Under the pieces are notes generated by a model. That model was not told the origin of the DNA. It did no database searches and saw only the letters and a list, made by a program, of their open reading frames with translations. From Siphonodentalium dalli (lineage: Eukaryota > Mollusca > Scaphopoda > Gadilida > Siphonodentaliidae): a stretch of DNA of 64,000 nucleotides. The position numbers and the translations under genes were made by a program. Each line of letters starts with the position of its first letter. Position 1 is the stretch's first letter. Below are positions 36,052 to 47,300 of this stretch, one piece after another. The DNA lies in the NCBI GenBank assembly GCA_032622095.1, contig CP136063.1, forward strand, positions 211,092,355 to 211,156,354. Reading direction: 5' to 3'.

Positions 36052-38521
36052 TTTTAGCTCAACTTAACAAAGTCAAGTTTAAGCTATTGCCATGGGTTGG
36101 TGTCTATCCGTGCATCTGTCAACACTTTCCATCAGCACACCCTACTGGTCATATCTCTCATCCGATCATCACCAAACTTTATATGGATCTTCGGGGTGAC
36201 CTCTAAATTGGAGCCTCCTATATTTACCGAAATTTGTTAAAAATAGATAGCCACCAGGAGTCATATTGGATTTCATATTTGAATCCACCAGCACACTTGC
36301 AGCCCACATTTTTTGGAGAATTGTTTTGAAAATTTACAGGCATTTTTAGAATCACCTCTACTCTAGATGGGAGCTATTGAATTTGAGTCTTTGCACTTTC
36401 TCAATTGATGTTATATCCTTCTTTTCGTGTGGATCCCAAACTGCTGCTCCATATTCAAGCGTCTGTCTGACTAGGGCTATGTATGCTGTTTTTTTACATT
36501 TCTCCGGTGCATGTCTGATGTTCCTGCGGAGAAGTCCAAGAGTGCAGTTTGCTCTTTTGGTTATTTTCCTCACATGTGATGACCATGATAAATCGTCGGT
36601 GATGGTTAATCCGAGATATTGTGTGTCGTGGACCGTTTAGAGGATGTCATTGTTTAGTTGGTACATGTGCGATGATCGGTTCCAAATGCTCATGATGAAA
36701 CATTTTTGTGTGTTAAATCGCATTCCCCATGTATTTGCCCAATCTTCAAGAGCTTTCAGGTCATTCTGGAGGATCTTGTGGTCCTCTTGTTTGTTGATGT
36801 TTCTATATATGAGACAGTCATCTGCGAAGAGTCTTATTTGGGAATTTACGCAGTTTGGTATGTCGTTTGCATGTACAAGGAACAGGAGGGGTCCCAGTAC
36901 AGTACCTTGTGGAACTCCAGAGTCCACTGGTAGGTATGAAGAGCAGGTTCCCTCAACTGCTACCCGCATACGCCTGTTTGTCAGGAAAGATGTCAGCCAA
37001 TCTAGTATGTTGTTTCGGATCCCGTAATTTTCAAGCTTCTGCAGTAATTTGTTGTGGGGCACCATATCGAATGCTTTGGAGAAGTCCAATATGGCTACAT
37101 CAGTTTGGATTTTCTTGTCATATGATGATAGTAGGTCCTCAGTTGTTGTTAGGAGTTGTGTGACACACGAGTAGCCTCTTTTAAAGCCATGATTTAATTT
37201 TGTTAATATGTCGTATTTGTCCAGATGGTCTAGGATGTGGCGGCATATTATGTGCTCCATTATTTTGCAGGATACTGATGTTAGCGATACGGGATGATAA
37301 TTTTCCGCTTTGTGGACATCACCTTTTTTTTAAATTGGTGCGATGTTTGCATCTTTCCAATCCTGTGGTAGTTCTCCTGACTTCAAAGACTTTGAGAATA
37401 TGTATGTCAGTCCGGGTGCTATGGCTGTTGCACACATTTTCAGGACCTTGTTGGGGATGTCGTCCGGTCCAGAAGCCTTTCCTGGTTTTACATCTTTCAG
37501 AAATTTTTCTACGCCTTGGGTGGATATATTGAGGTCTTCTATTGATGGTTTGCTGGGTGGTAGTTTTATGTTGGCTTGGCTTGAGCCTTTTGTGAACACT
37601 GACCGGAACTGGTTGTTAAGAATTTCGGCCTTTCGTTCTGGGTCATTTGTTAGGCTACCATGTTCTTTCAGTGGAGCTATTCCGATGTTTTCTCTTCTTC
37701 TCGCTTTTAGGTAGTTCCAGAATGGTTTTGTGTTGTTTTCTGCCAAGCCCTCTTCTACTACTTTGTTCACGTGCTCCCATTCAGCCCGCCTTAATTCTCG
37801 ACGACACATTTTTTGGAATTTGCGGTATTTGTTCCACTTTTGCTGTTCTTTTGCTTGTTTGTGGAGTTTAGCCTTTTTTTTTAGCATTTTGATCATTTTC
37901 CGATCCAGCCAGGGTAGTTGGTTTCTTCTTCTTCTGCCAGATGTTGCGATGTGTTTGTCCATGTGTTTTTTTATTCCATCTCTGAACGACTCCCAGATGG
38001 TGTTTATACTGGCGTTTCCTGGTAGTGTTCTCAGCTGTTCTGATAATATCCTAATATCCAAGGAGAGGCTGGTCCAGTCTGCCTTCTTAAATGCATAACG
38101 TTTCCTTGTTTGGCTCTTTTCTTGCCGATATGGTGTAATTTGGCAGTCGGTGACTATATCATGTCGTGATCAGAGAAACCTGGTATGCTCTCTGAGGTCT
38201 TTATCAGTGAGGCATTGTTTGTAAGCACCAGGTCAAGGAGGTTGTTTTCTCGGGTTGTATTTCTGTGGATTTGAGTCAGTCCTTTCCGGATGCACATATC
38301 TAGTAGCGCTCGTTGGATATCAGCGTCTGCTGCTCCGGGTGTTACAGAGAGTTTCTCCCAGTCAATGTGCGGGCAGTTGAAGTCTCCGCCAAGTATGACA
38401 TTTTTGTATCCCTTCTCCTGCAATAGATCCAGGCCAGGGACGTCTCTAGTTTGTTCAGGTCATCCTGAAATGAAATTATCCCTCATCAAAGTTGATCTAC
38501 CTTGTTATTGACATTATATTT
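36052..38521. mobile_element. Pearl-like element interrupted by a LINE
   Basis: The left end TTTTTAGCTCAACTTAACAA is at 36052, with core phrases ATCACCAAACTTTATATGGATC and TAGATGGGAGC up to about 36386. The minus-strand LINE follows. A degenerate right end (CAAAGTTGATCTACCTTGTT, then ATTGACATTATATTT) is at about 38485-38521. The LINE thus sits inside the older element. Confidence 0.55.
36358..38423 (-). pseudogene. Truncated, broken non-LTR retrotransposon (CR1/Jockey-like): endonuclease end plus reverse transcriptase
   Basis: Reading right to left: 38423-38154 holds the endonuclease C-terminus with GGDFNCPHIDW and the SDHD motif. A 2-bp surplus near 38155 shifts the frame into 38061-37330, which has the linker and RT start (KPGKASGPDDIPNKVLK). 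An in-frame TAA at 37330 interrupts the RT. The same frame resumes, with KAFDMVPHNKLL, SGVPQGTVLGPLLFLVHAND and the catalytic box FADD (LFADDCLIYR). A second in-frame TAA lies at 36637, after which the frame runs on through ALVRQTLEYGAAVWDPH to IEKVQR, where homology stops abruptly. Both ends of the element are missing. The motif set fits the CR1/Jockey/L2 side of LINEs. It cannot make a working protein. Confidence 0.88.
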
Positions 38522-38734
38522 GTATCAATTTTGTACTTTCGGTTTCGCATATATCTGGTTGTATCCTGGTGTAATTCTGGTGCATTTTTACTTAGTTTAA
38601 CCAAAGTTTTTGCTTATTTCTTCTTTAATAAATGGTGGTGCATGGTCTCTCAACACAGGTGGAATTCATGTTTGAACCAAAAATTATGTCGTAAATTGCA
38701 GGTGGTCGCTGATGATAGTGGTCACTCACTTCAC

Positions 38735-40070
38735 AGGTTTTTAGTCAAGTTTTTTTCCAAAACTCGACTTATAGTATGATGGGGGACGGTGGGCGGGCGG
38801 CGGACGGGCGGGCGGGCGGGCGGGCGGGCGGCGTGTTTTGCTTATAACTCAACCGTTTATTGATATCCATGCACGTAAGCTGCAGACAAAAAATCGGGTT
38901 CGTCCGCACATTTATTACAGAGTTATGGCCCTTTGAATTTTCAGCTCATTAGCGCGATAACTTCAACAAACGTTATCCGATTTGATTGAAATTTGGTATA
39001 TAGGTGTCTCCCAAGAATATCTCGGATGAGTTCGAAAACCGGCTTGGTCCGATAAAATTTGATAGAGTTATGGCCCTTAATTAGTCATTTTTCACGAATT
39101 TTCAGCTCGTTAGCGCGATAACTTCAACAAACGTTATTCGATTTGATTGAAATTTTTTAGTATATAGGTGTCTCCCAAGAATATCTCGGATGATTTCGAA
39201 AATCGGCCTGGTCCGATAAAATTTGATAGAGTTATGGCCCTTAATTAGTCATTTTTCACGAATTTTCAGCTCGTTAGCGCGATAACTTCAACAAACGTTA
39301 TCCGATTTGATTGAAATTTGGTATATAGGTGTCTCCCAAGAATATCTCGGATGAGTTCGAAAACCGGCTTGGTCCGATAAAATTTGATAGAGTTATGGCC
39401 CTTAATTAGTCATTTTTCACGAATTTTCAGCTCGTTAGCGCGATAACTTCAACAAACGTTATCCGATTTGATTGAAATTTGGTATATAGGTGTCTCCCAA
39501 GAATATCTCGGATGAGTTCGAAAACCGGCTTGGTCCGATAAAATTTGATAGAGTTATGGCCCTTAATTAGTCATTTTTCACGAATTTTCAGCTTGTTAGC
39601 GCGATAACTTCAACAAACGTTATCCGATTTGATTGAAATTTGGTATATAGGTGTCTCCCAAGAATATCTCGGATGAGTTCGAAAACCGGCCTCGTTCGAA
39701 AAAATTTGATAGAGTTATGGCCCTTAATTAGTCATTTTTCACGAATTTTCAGCTTGTTAGCGCGATAACTTCAACAAACGTTATCCGATTTGATTGAAAT
39801 TTGGTATATAAGTGTCTTCCAATAATATCCTGGACGAGTTCGAAAACCAGCCTGGCCCAATAAAATTTGATAGAGTTATGGCCCTTAATTTGTCATTTTT
39901 CGTGAATTTTTAGCTCGTTAGCGCGATAACTTCAACAAACGTCCTCCGATTTGTTTAAAATTTGGAATAGACATACTTGCCAAGAATATTTCGGACGAGT
40001 TCGAAAACCAGCCTGGCGCGATAAAATTTGATGGAGTTATGGCCCTTAATTAGTCATTTTTCGATTTTAC
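38735..40070. repeat. Element with CGGG-rich start and about 162-bp tandem core, 7 units
   Basis: A GGGCGGGCGG tract at 38780-38832 is followed by about seven units beginning TTTTCAGCTCGTTAGCGCGA and containing AACAAACGTTATCCGATTTG, GGTATATAGGTGTCTCCCAA and AGAGTTATGGCCCTTAATTA. The middle units are nearly identical and the last two are diverged. The GAGTTATGGCCCTT phrase is shared with 6797-7880, so the two cores are distantly related. Confidence 0.85.
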
Positions 40071-40079
40071 CTATTAATT

Positions 40080-40380
40080 AGTCTACCGATACTGATGCAC
40101 ACCAATAATCAAGAAACTACATATGAATCTTCGTTGTGACCTCTAGATGGAAGCCAATCAATTTTTTTCTCAAATTTGTTAATAAAAACAGTGGCCATCT
40201 TGAATTTGAATTCATCGGCATACCCCACTGCCCACATTTATTGGAGAATTGTTTTGAAATTTTACAGGCGTGTTTAGGATCACCTCTAGATAGAAGATAT
40301 TGAATTTTAATGATATTTTATTAAAACTTTTCCGCTGGTAGCTATCTTGGAGTTTACTAAACAAATAAATAAAACAAACT
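40080..40380. repeat. Degenerate pearl-like core fragment
   Basis: Phrases CCTCTAGATGGAAGCCAATC, TTTATTGGAGAATTGTTTTG and TTACAGGCGTGTTTAGGATC match 36190-36380 and 63050-63130. No ends are recognised. Confidence 0.6.
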
Positions 40381-41555
40381 ATCCACTCTTAATTGCCACA
40401 AAACTGAGCACGGAGTTGTGTGTAATAGCATATTTATGGTGACATGTCCAGAAATGAGAAAAAGTCATGAAGGTGATGTTTTGGATGCACCATAATCTGA
40501 ATATATGTATATATTGCACTTGTATACATGATATTTTATCATATTGATAAGGCCATAGTAAGCATGGACAAAGATACCTTCCCTCTGTCTAGTAATAACC
40601 AGAAAGGTAGAGGGAACTGTTATGCATATAAACTCATTTAGTCTTATATCAAAATGACATTGTACTATCAGTGTATGACTGGGATTACCTAACAATATAT
40701 AATGCCCCTGACATTAACTACTGTTAATGTTGTCTAAAAACTGATACCTCCCCATTCTAATATGTGATCCTGAATTTAGTCCTGTGCCTTTCAATTGTAT
40801 AAAGTTACAATTAGTGTAAGTTGTTCACAATGACTAATTGTAAGAAGAGCATGAGGATCAGCTAATCATTTTCATAATTGTAGTCATCTACTTCATGTTG
40901 TAAGCCTGAAAGTCACTTTTTAACACATTACATGTTAGAGCTCAATGCACACTAATATTCAACACATATCTGCTATGGACATGTTGATAAAATTAAAAAA
41001 AAAATGTTTTTTTTTCTTTTTTCGTAAGTTTTTTTGTCAACATCAGGCATTGCAATAAAAAGGCCTAATGTGGCCCTTTTTATTCAATGCGGCGGGGCCT
41101 GAGAACCAAATTTTTTTTTTTTGGCCTAATGGCGTAATATAATTTACTAACTTCCACAACACTATACCGAATTACTGTTTCTTTAATAAATGTTGATGGT
41201 CTCTGAACGCAGGTGGAATTCATGTTTGAACCAAAAATTGTCCCACGTTACGATAAATTAAAACTAAACGCTCATTTTTGCCACACGGCTAAGGGCATCT
41301 GAATACTGGAATGTTTTCAAGATGATCTAATAAACTTCAAAAGCCATGAATGAATATTCACAATCGCTTTGCACATGCAGTTTATGCTATCGTTACATAT
41401 CTATGCATTGTCAATGGTTACCACGTGATCGATAATGTGACTATCCATTCTGTTTACATATTGCAGATCACATCAATCATGAGACTTCATCTACAACAAA
41501 AAATGCACTTAATCATTCAAAACTTGAAGTGATCATTGCTTCCACATTTTTTCAG
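40381..41555. other. Intron sequence before exon 9
   Basis: GGTGGAATTCATGTTTGAAC, then CAAAAATT at 41212-41240 also occurs at about 38658-38686. The rest shows nothing. Confidence 0.4.
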
Positions 41556-41702
41556 AACAAACTTTCAATGATGCTTGTTTCAAAATCCCAGAGGACTCGT
41601 GTGGTACTGGCTTGACCTGTAAAACTGTGGCTGGAGGAAATAAATGTAAATGTACAGACAACACTAAATACTGGAATTCAAATAGCGGTTCCTGTGTTGA
41701 CC
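41556..41702 (+). CDS. Exon 9: six-Cys module of the QTFNDACF subtype
   Basis: The acceptor is ACATTTTTTCAG and the donor GTAAGT. The 147-bp phase 1-1 exon codes QTFNDACFKIPEDSC, TGLTCKTVAGGNKCKC and YWNSNSGSCVD. It shares both exon and adjoining intron sequence with exons 7 and 8 (for example CATTTTTTCAG and GTAAACNACCATACAAATG-like starts), so the three came from local duplication. About 8.3 kb of repeats, including a LINE, now separates it from exon 8. Confidence 0.88.
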
Positions 41703-41920
41703 GTAAGTAAACAACCGTACAAATGATTTAAATTATTCATTTAAATCTCCATTCGAATTGATTCTGTTAACTAAATATCATAACTTTGTCATTAAATATC
41801 CAAACATTTATTCCATTAATATACAACAACTGTAATAAACCTTAGAACAATCTCCTCACATTTCAATAGATCTTCCGTTTAACTTAAAAAAACAGTGGTA
41901 CCTTGTAAGTTAACCATACA

Positions 41921-41966
41921 TATAGCATTAAATCCTGGAATTTAAACAGCGGTGCCTGTGTTACCC
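41921..41966 (+). pseudogene. Relic of the exon 9-type 3' end with donor
   Basis: The segment repeats the last part of a QTFNDACF-type exon (AGCATTAAATCCTGGAA, AACAGCGGTGCCTGTGTT) and is followed by GTAAGTAAACCATAC. A shorter partial copy of the donor (TTGTAAGTTAACCATACAT) sits just before it. It has a frame-breaking TAA in the equivalent of the YWN region and no acceptor. Confidence 0.68.
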
Positions 41967-42900
41967 GTAAGTAAACCATACAAATTATTTAAATCTCCCT
42001 TCTAATTGATGCCATTATTAGACTGTAGCCAATTAAATATATAATAACACTAAGTCGCAAAGCACAAAGTATTTTCAGTGAACTTAAAAAACTTAGGTTC
42101 CCTGGTACTTTGCATGTGAATCTGGAATTGAATATACATGTACATTGACTTCATGTGCACAAATATTTTTTGCAATTAGCATATGTTGGTTAGTTTTTAC
42201 TCTTTGAAAAGATGCTTGAAACAATCTGTTAGATCAACATGCATGTTAAAATACTCAACAACTGGAAACAGCACTCATTTGAAGAAAATATAGTGAAATT
42301 CCATTAATATGTACCATCACTCTTATTTGGCACCATCACTATTATTTGGCACCATTACTTTTACTAATATGACCTGAAAATGTGTGGCATCACTTTTAAT
42401 TGGCAGGAGAGAGTACATGTACATTCAGACATATACATATATATAGCACGTGATATTCCAATATACGAGTGAATGTGACTATCAGGGCTCCCCTGGAGTA
42501 AACGTTTATAATATAGGGCCTAATAATGCTAATGTATATTATAAGATATAATACACATATAAAATAATGTAGTGAAACAGTAAATTTGAAGACATATATT
42601 ATCTTTATATATTGCATGAGCATTTGGCAAACTCGAAGGATACAAATGAGCATAAACTATAATATTTTTTTTGTTAAATTGTAAAGTGGCATGCAATTGT
42701 TATGCAATCTGATAGTTACTATGTACATGATGTGCAAAACATGAAAAATGTCACAATATTTCACTGCTTGCATATTGATCTGCAACAGTTTGTTTCTTAA
42801 TACTCAAATTGACATTTTTCTTGATGATTTCTATGAATGGTTTCTGTTATGGGGCAAGTTAGATATCTATGTAATGGAAACTGCACATTTTTCGGCACGA
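41967..42900. other. Intron sequence without recognised features
   Basis: The words TTATTTGGCACCATCACT recur two or three times at about 42325-42360. No gene is seen. The minus-strand open frame at 42396-42653 is hydrophobic and AT-rich without domain features. Confidence 0.4.
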
Positions 42901-42904
42901 TAAT

Positions 42905-43320
42905 TATAATAAATAATGACCAGTTTTATATAGCGATTAACCAATTACTTGCTCTAACACGCTTGGTACAATATTACCCCAGTCATTTGTACAAGCCAAC
43001 CAATGAACCGGCTGCAGCCATTGCAGGCGCTGCTCTTGTTTGATCAGAACATGCTCTGATACTCATCAGTATGACAAACTGACTGGTACTCTTTTAATGC
43101 ATGAGTGATGCGAAGCCGACACAGTACGAGCGACCTTGCTCAAGGGATACAACTTGGCGCAGGTTTTGAAACAGCGAGCAATCAGACAATTGCACGTCGC
43201 TCAAAGAGGCAAAGCCACTTCTATGTGGAGACTCAATGACCGACGACGCGCTGCGAACCCATATCGACGTGTTTACAGCGAATACAAGTCCGACACGCTA
43301 ACCACTGGACCACGGAGTTC
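42905..43320 (-). mobile_element. tRNA-derived SINE with LINE-like tail
   Basis: On the minus strand, GTGGTCCAGTGGTTAGCGTG at 43312-43293 resembles a tRNA A box, and GGGTTCGCAGCGC at 43260-43248 resembles a B box. Their spacing fits a tRNA-sized head of about 75 bases. The element runs to CGCTATATAAAACTGGTC at about 42934-42917 and then an AT-rich ATT-type tail. The CGCTATATAAA word is also at the 3' end of the LINE fragment at 62240, as expected if the SINE borrows a LINE tail. Three-kilobase neighbours carry no other copy. Confidence 0.68.
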
Positions 43321-43339
43321 CACATGTGGAGCTGACTTT

Positions 43340-44184
43340 TTCCGTAAAAATATGTGTTTTGTTATCCTAAACCTCATATAATTTTTACATCTTTTCTGAA
43401 TTTACAAAATTGTCCAATAAAAAATAGTCATACCAAAAAAATAAAAACAGATTTCTGTAGTTCAGCCCTGATAACATTTTACCGAATGTAATTGAGGTTT
43501 GCAGATTCCGAATCTTCAAAAAAGTTTTTTCACACCAAAACCCATTTTACAAGGTCTTTGAATATACCTGACCATATGTAAAAAAAAAAAATTTAAATAG
43601 CCACCATCCCTCATCTCAAAATTGAAATATAGTTGCCTGAGAACAGATTTTTTGTGTTTTATTGGCATATAAACAGGTCAAGCACATCCTGAAATCCATT
43701 ATTATAGTGGTATATGACCATAACATATTCATGTTTTCTTTATTTACATTGGGAATAGAAGACAGCACATACCATTGCGCAGCCAAATTTCACTCCTAAC
43801 AATATCGCCGCAAATGAACAGTCTTCCAACAAAATTTGTTGTGCCATGTTTTGAGCCAGCTTTGTTATTCAATAATATTACTAATATATGCATTTATAAA
43901 TGACAATAACATGATGAATGAATTGCTCCTTCATAACAACATTTAAACTAATTGAATGCTAATTGAGTTGCTTATCATGTGCCATCATGATTAATCATTC
44001 TCCTGGACAAAATATATGTATGATACCGAATTAGTGCGAAACTGATTTTGAATAATTTGTGTGAAATATGATTTTGGATTATCCTTCTTTTATCAAATTC
44101 ACAAAACAGTAATGGTCATATACAATATAATAGTGGAATTCAGGATGTGCCGACATGATAAATGGTTGAATTCAATTATTACAG
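43340..44184. other. Intron sequence before exon 10
   Basis: AT-rich with no recognised repeat. The open frame from 44061 only becomes module-like after the acceptor at 44184. Confidence 0.4.
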
Positions 44185-44322
44185 GCCTCGGATTTGCTGC
44201 TGGATGTACCGGAGTTCAGTTCGCAGAAATACCATGCAGTTCAGAGTTCACATGCTCCACAGGAGGGAAATGTGTCTGTACTGGAACTAATCGGTATTAT
44301 ACAGGGTCAACCTGTCAATACA
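44185..44322 (+). CDS. Exon 10: six-Cys module; source of the 69-bp array
   Basis: The acceptor is TCAATTATTACAG and the donor GTATGT. The 138-bp phase 1-1 exon codes LGFAAGCTGVQFAEIPC, SEFTCSTGGKCVC and GTNRYYTGSTCQY, with spacing x9, x5, x5, x1, x11. The YY replaces the usual YW. From about 44268 the exon's last 55 bases, with the donor and start of the intron, form the first unit of a tandem array. Reading through the donor stays open only until a TAA in the second unit at about 44376-44378, so splicing at 44323 is needed for a functional product. Confidence 0.83.
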
Positions 44323-47300
44323 GTATGTATAAAATGAAATGTGTCTGTACTGGAACTAATCGGTATTATACAGGGTAAACCTGTCAAGCCACTATGTATG
44401 AAATGTATCTGTACTGGAACTATTCAGTATTATACAGGGTCAACCTGTCAAGCCAGTATGTATCAAATGAAATGTGTCGGTACTGGAACTAATCAGTATT
44501 ATACATGGTCAACCTGTCAAGCCATTATGTATGAAATGAAATGTGTGTGTATGAAATGTGTCTGTACTGGAACTATTCAGTATTATACAGGGTCAACCTG
44601 TCAAGCCAGTATGTATGAAATGTGTCTGTACTGGAACTAATCAATATTATACAGGGTCAACCTGTCAAGCCAGTATGTATGAAATGAAATGTGTCTGTAC
44701 TGGAACTAATCTGTATTATACAGGGTCAACCTGTCAAGCCAGTATGTATGAAATGAAATGTGTCTGTACCGGAACTAATCTGTATTATACAGGGTCAACC
44801 TGTCAAGCCATTATGTATGAAATGAAATGAAATGTGTCTGCACTGGAACTAATCTGTATTAAACAGGGTCAAGCCAGTAGGTATCAAAAGAAATGTGTGT
44901 GTACTGGAACTAATCGGTGTTATACATGGTCATCTTGTCAAGCCAGTATGTATCAAATGAAATGTGTGTGTACTGGAACTAATCAGTATTATACCGGGTC
45001 AAGCCAGTATGTATGAAATGAAATGTGTCTGTACTGGAACTAATCAGTATTATACCGGGTCATCTTGTCATGCCAGTATGTATCAAATGAAATGTGTGTG
45101 TACTGGAACTATTCAGTATTATACAGGGTCAACCTGTCAAGCCAGTATGTATGAAATGAAATGTGTCTGTACTGGAACTAATCTGTATTATACAGGGTCA
45201 ACCTGTCAAGCCAGTATGTAAGAAATGAAATGTGTCTGTACCGGAACTAATCTGTATTATACAGGGTCAACCTGTCAAGCCATTATGTATGAAATGAAAT
45301 GTGTCTGTACTGGAACTAATCTGTATTAAACAGGGTCAACCTGTCAAGCCAGTAGGTATCAAAAGAAATGTGTCTGTACTGGAACTAATAGGTGTTATAC
45401 ATGGTCATCTTGTCAAGCCAGTATGTATGAAATGAAATGTGTGTGTACTGGAACTAATCGGTATTATACAGGGTCAACCTGTCAAGCCAGTATGTATGAA
45501 ATGAAATGTGTGTGTACTGGAACTAATCGGTATTATACAGGGTCAACCTGTCAAGCCAGTATGTATGAAATGAAATGTGTGTGTACTGGAACTAATCAGT
45601 ATTATACCGGGTCATCTTGTCAAGCCAGTATGTATCAAATGAAATGTGTGTGTACTGGAACTAATCAGTATTATACAGGGTCAACCTGTCAACCTAGTAT
45701 GTATCAAATGAAATGTGTCTGTACTGGAACTAATCAGTATTATACAGGATCATCTTGTCAAGCCAGTATGTATGAAATGAAATGTGTGTGTACTGGAACT
45801 AATCGGTATTATACAGGGTCAACCTGTCAACCTAGTATGTATCAAATGAAATGTGTGTGTACTGGAACTAATCGGTATTATTCAGGGTCAAGCCAGTATG
45901 TATGAAATGAAATGTGTGTGTACTGGAACTAATCAGTATTATACAGGGTCAACCTGTCAAGCCAGTATGTATCAAATGAAATGTGTGTGTACTGGAACTA
46001 ATCAGTATTATACCGGGTCATCTTGTCAAGCCAGTATGTATCAAATGAAATGTGTGTGTACTGGAACTAATCAGTATTATACAGGGTCAACCTGTCAAGC
46101 CAGTATGTATGAAATGAAATGTGTGTGTACTGGAACTAATCGGTATTATACCGGGTCATCTTGTCAAGCCAGTATGTTTGAAATGAAATGTGTCTGTACT
46201 GGAACTAATCAGTATTATACAGGGTCAACCTGTCAAGCCAGTATGTATCAAATGAAATGTGTGTGTACTGGAACTAATCAGTATTATACAGGGTCTCCTG
46301 TCAAGCCAGTATGTATCAAATGAAATGTGTGTGTACAGGAACTAATCAGTATTATACAGGGTCAACCTGTCAAGCCAGTATGTATCAAATGAAATGTGTG
46401 TGTACTGGAACTAATCAGTATTATACCGGGTCAACCTGTCAAGCCAGTATGTATCAAATGAAATGTGTGTTTACTGGAACTAATCAGTATTATACAGGGT
46501 CAACCTGTCAAGCCAGTATGTATCAAATGAAATGTGTGTGTACTGGAACTAATCGGTATTATACAGGGTCAACCTGTCAAGCCAGTATGTATCAAATGAA
46601 ATGTGTCTGTACTGGAACTAATCAGTATTATACAGGGTCAACCTATCAAGCCAGTATGTATGAAATGAAATGTGTGTACAGGAACTAATCAGTATTATAC
46701 AGGGTCATCTTGTCAAGCCAGTATGTATGAAATGAAATGTGTGTGTACTGGAACTAATCGGTATTATACAGGGTCAACCTGTCAAGCCAGTATGTATCAA
46801 ATGAAATGCGTCTGTACTGGAACTAATCAGTATTATACAGGGTCAACCTGTCAACCTAGTATGTATCAAATGTAATGTGTGTGTACTGGAACTAATCGGT
46901 ATTATACAGGGTCAACCTGTCAACCTAGTATGAATCAAATGAAATGTGTCTGTACTGGAACTAATCAGTATTATACAGGATCATCTTGTCAAGCCAGTAT
47001 GTATCAAATGAAATGTGTGTGTACTGGAACTAATCAGTATTATCCAGGGTCAACCTGTCAAGCCAGTATGTATGAAATGAAATGTGTCTTACATGTACAG
47101 GAACTAATCAGTATTATACCGGGTCAACCTGTCAAGCCAGCATGTATCAAAGGAAATGTGTCTGTACTGGAACTAATCAGTATTATACAGGGTCAACCTG
47201 TCAAGCCAGTATGTATGAAATGTGTGTGTACAGGAACTAATCAGTATTATTCAGGGTCAACCTGCCAAGCCAGTATGTATCAAATGAAATGTGTCTGTAC

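Noticed and set aside
36377-38098. Several plus-strand open frames of 75-127 residues
   Set aside because: They are antisense shadows of the minus-strand LINE.
43243-43320. A functional tRNA gene
   Set aside because: A-box and B-box-like words are present, but the B box deviates, no clover-leaf closing stem is evident, and the downstream body and tail fit a SINE.
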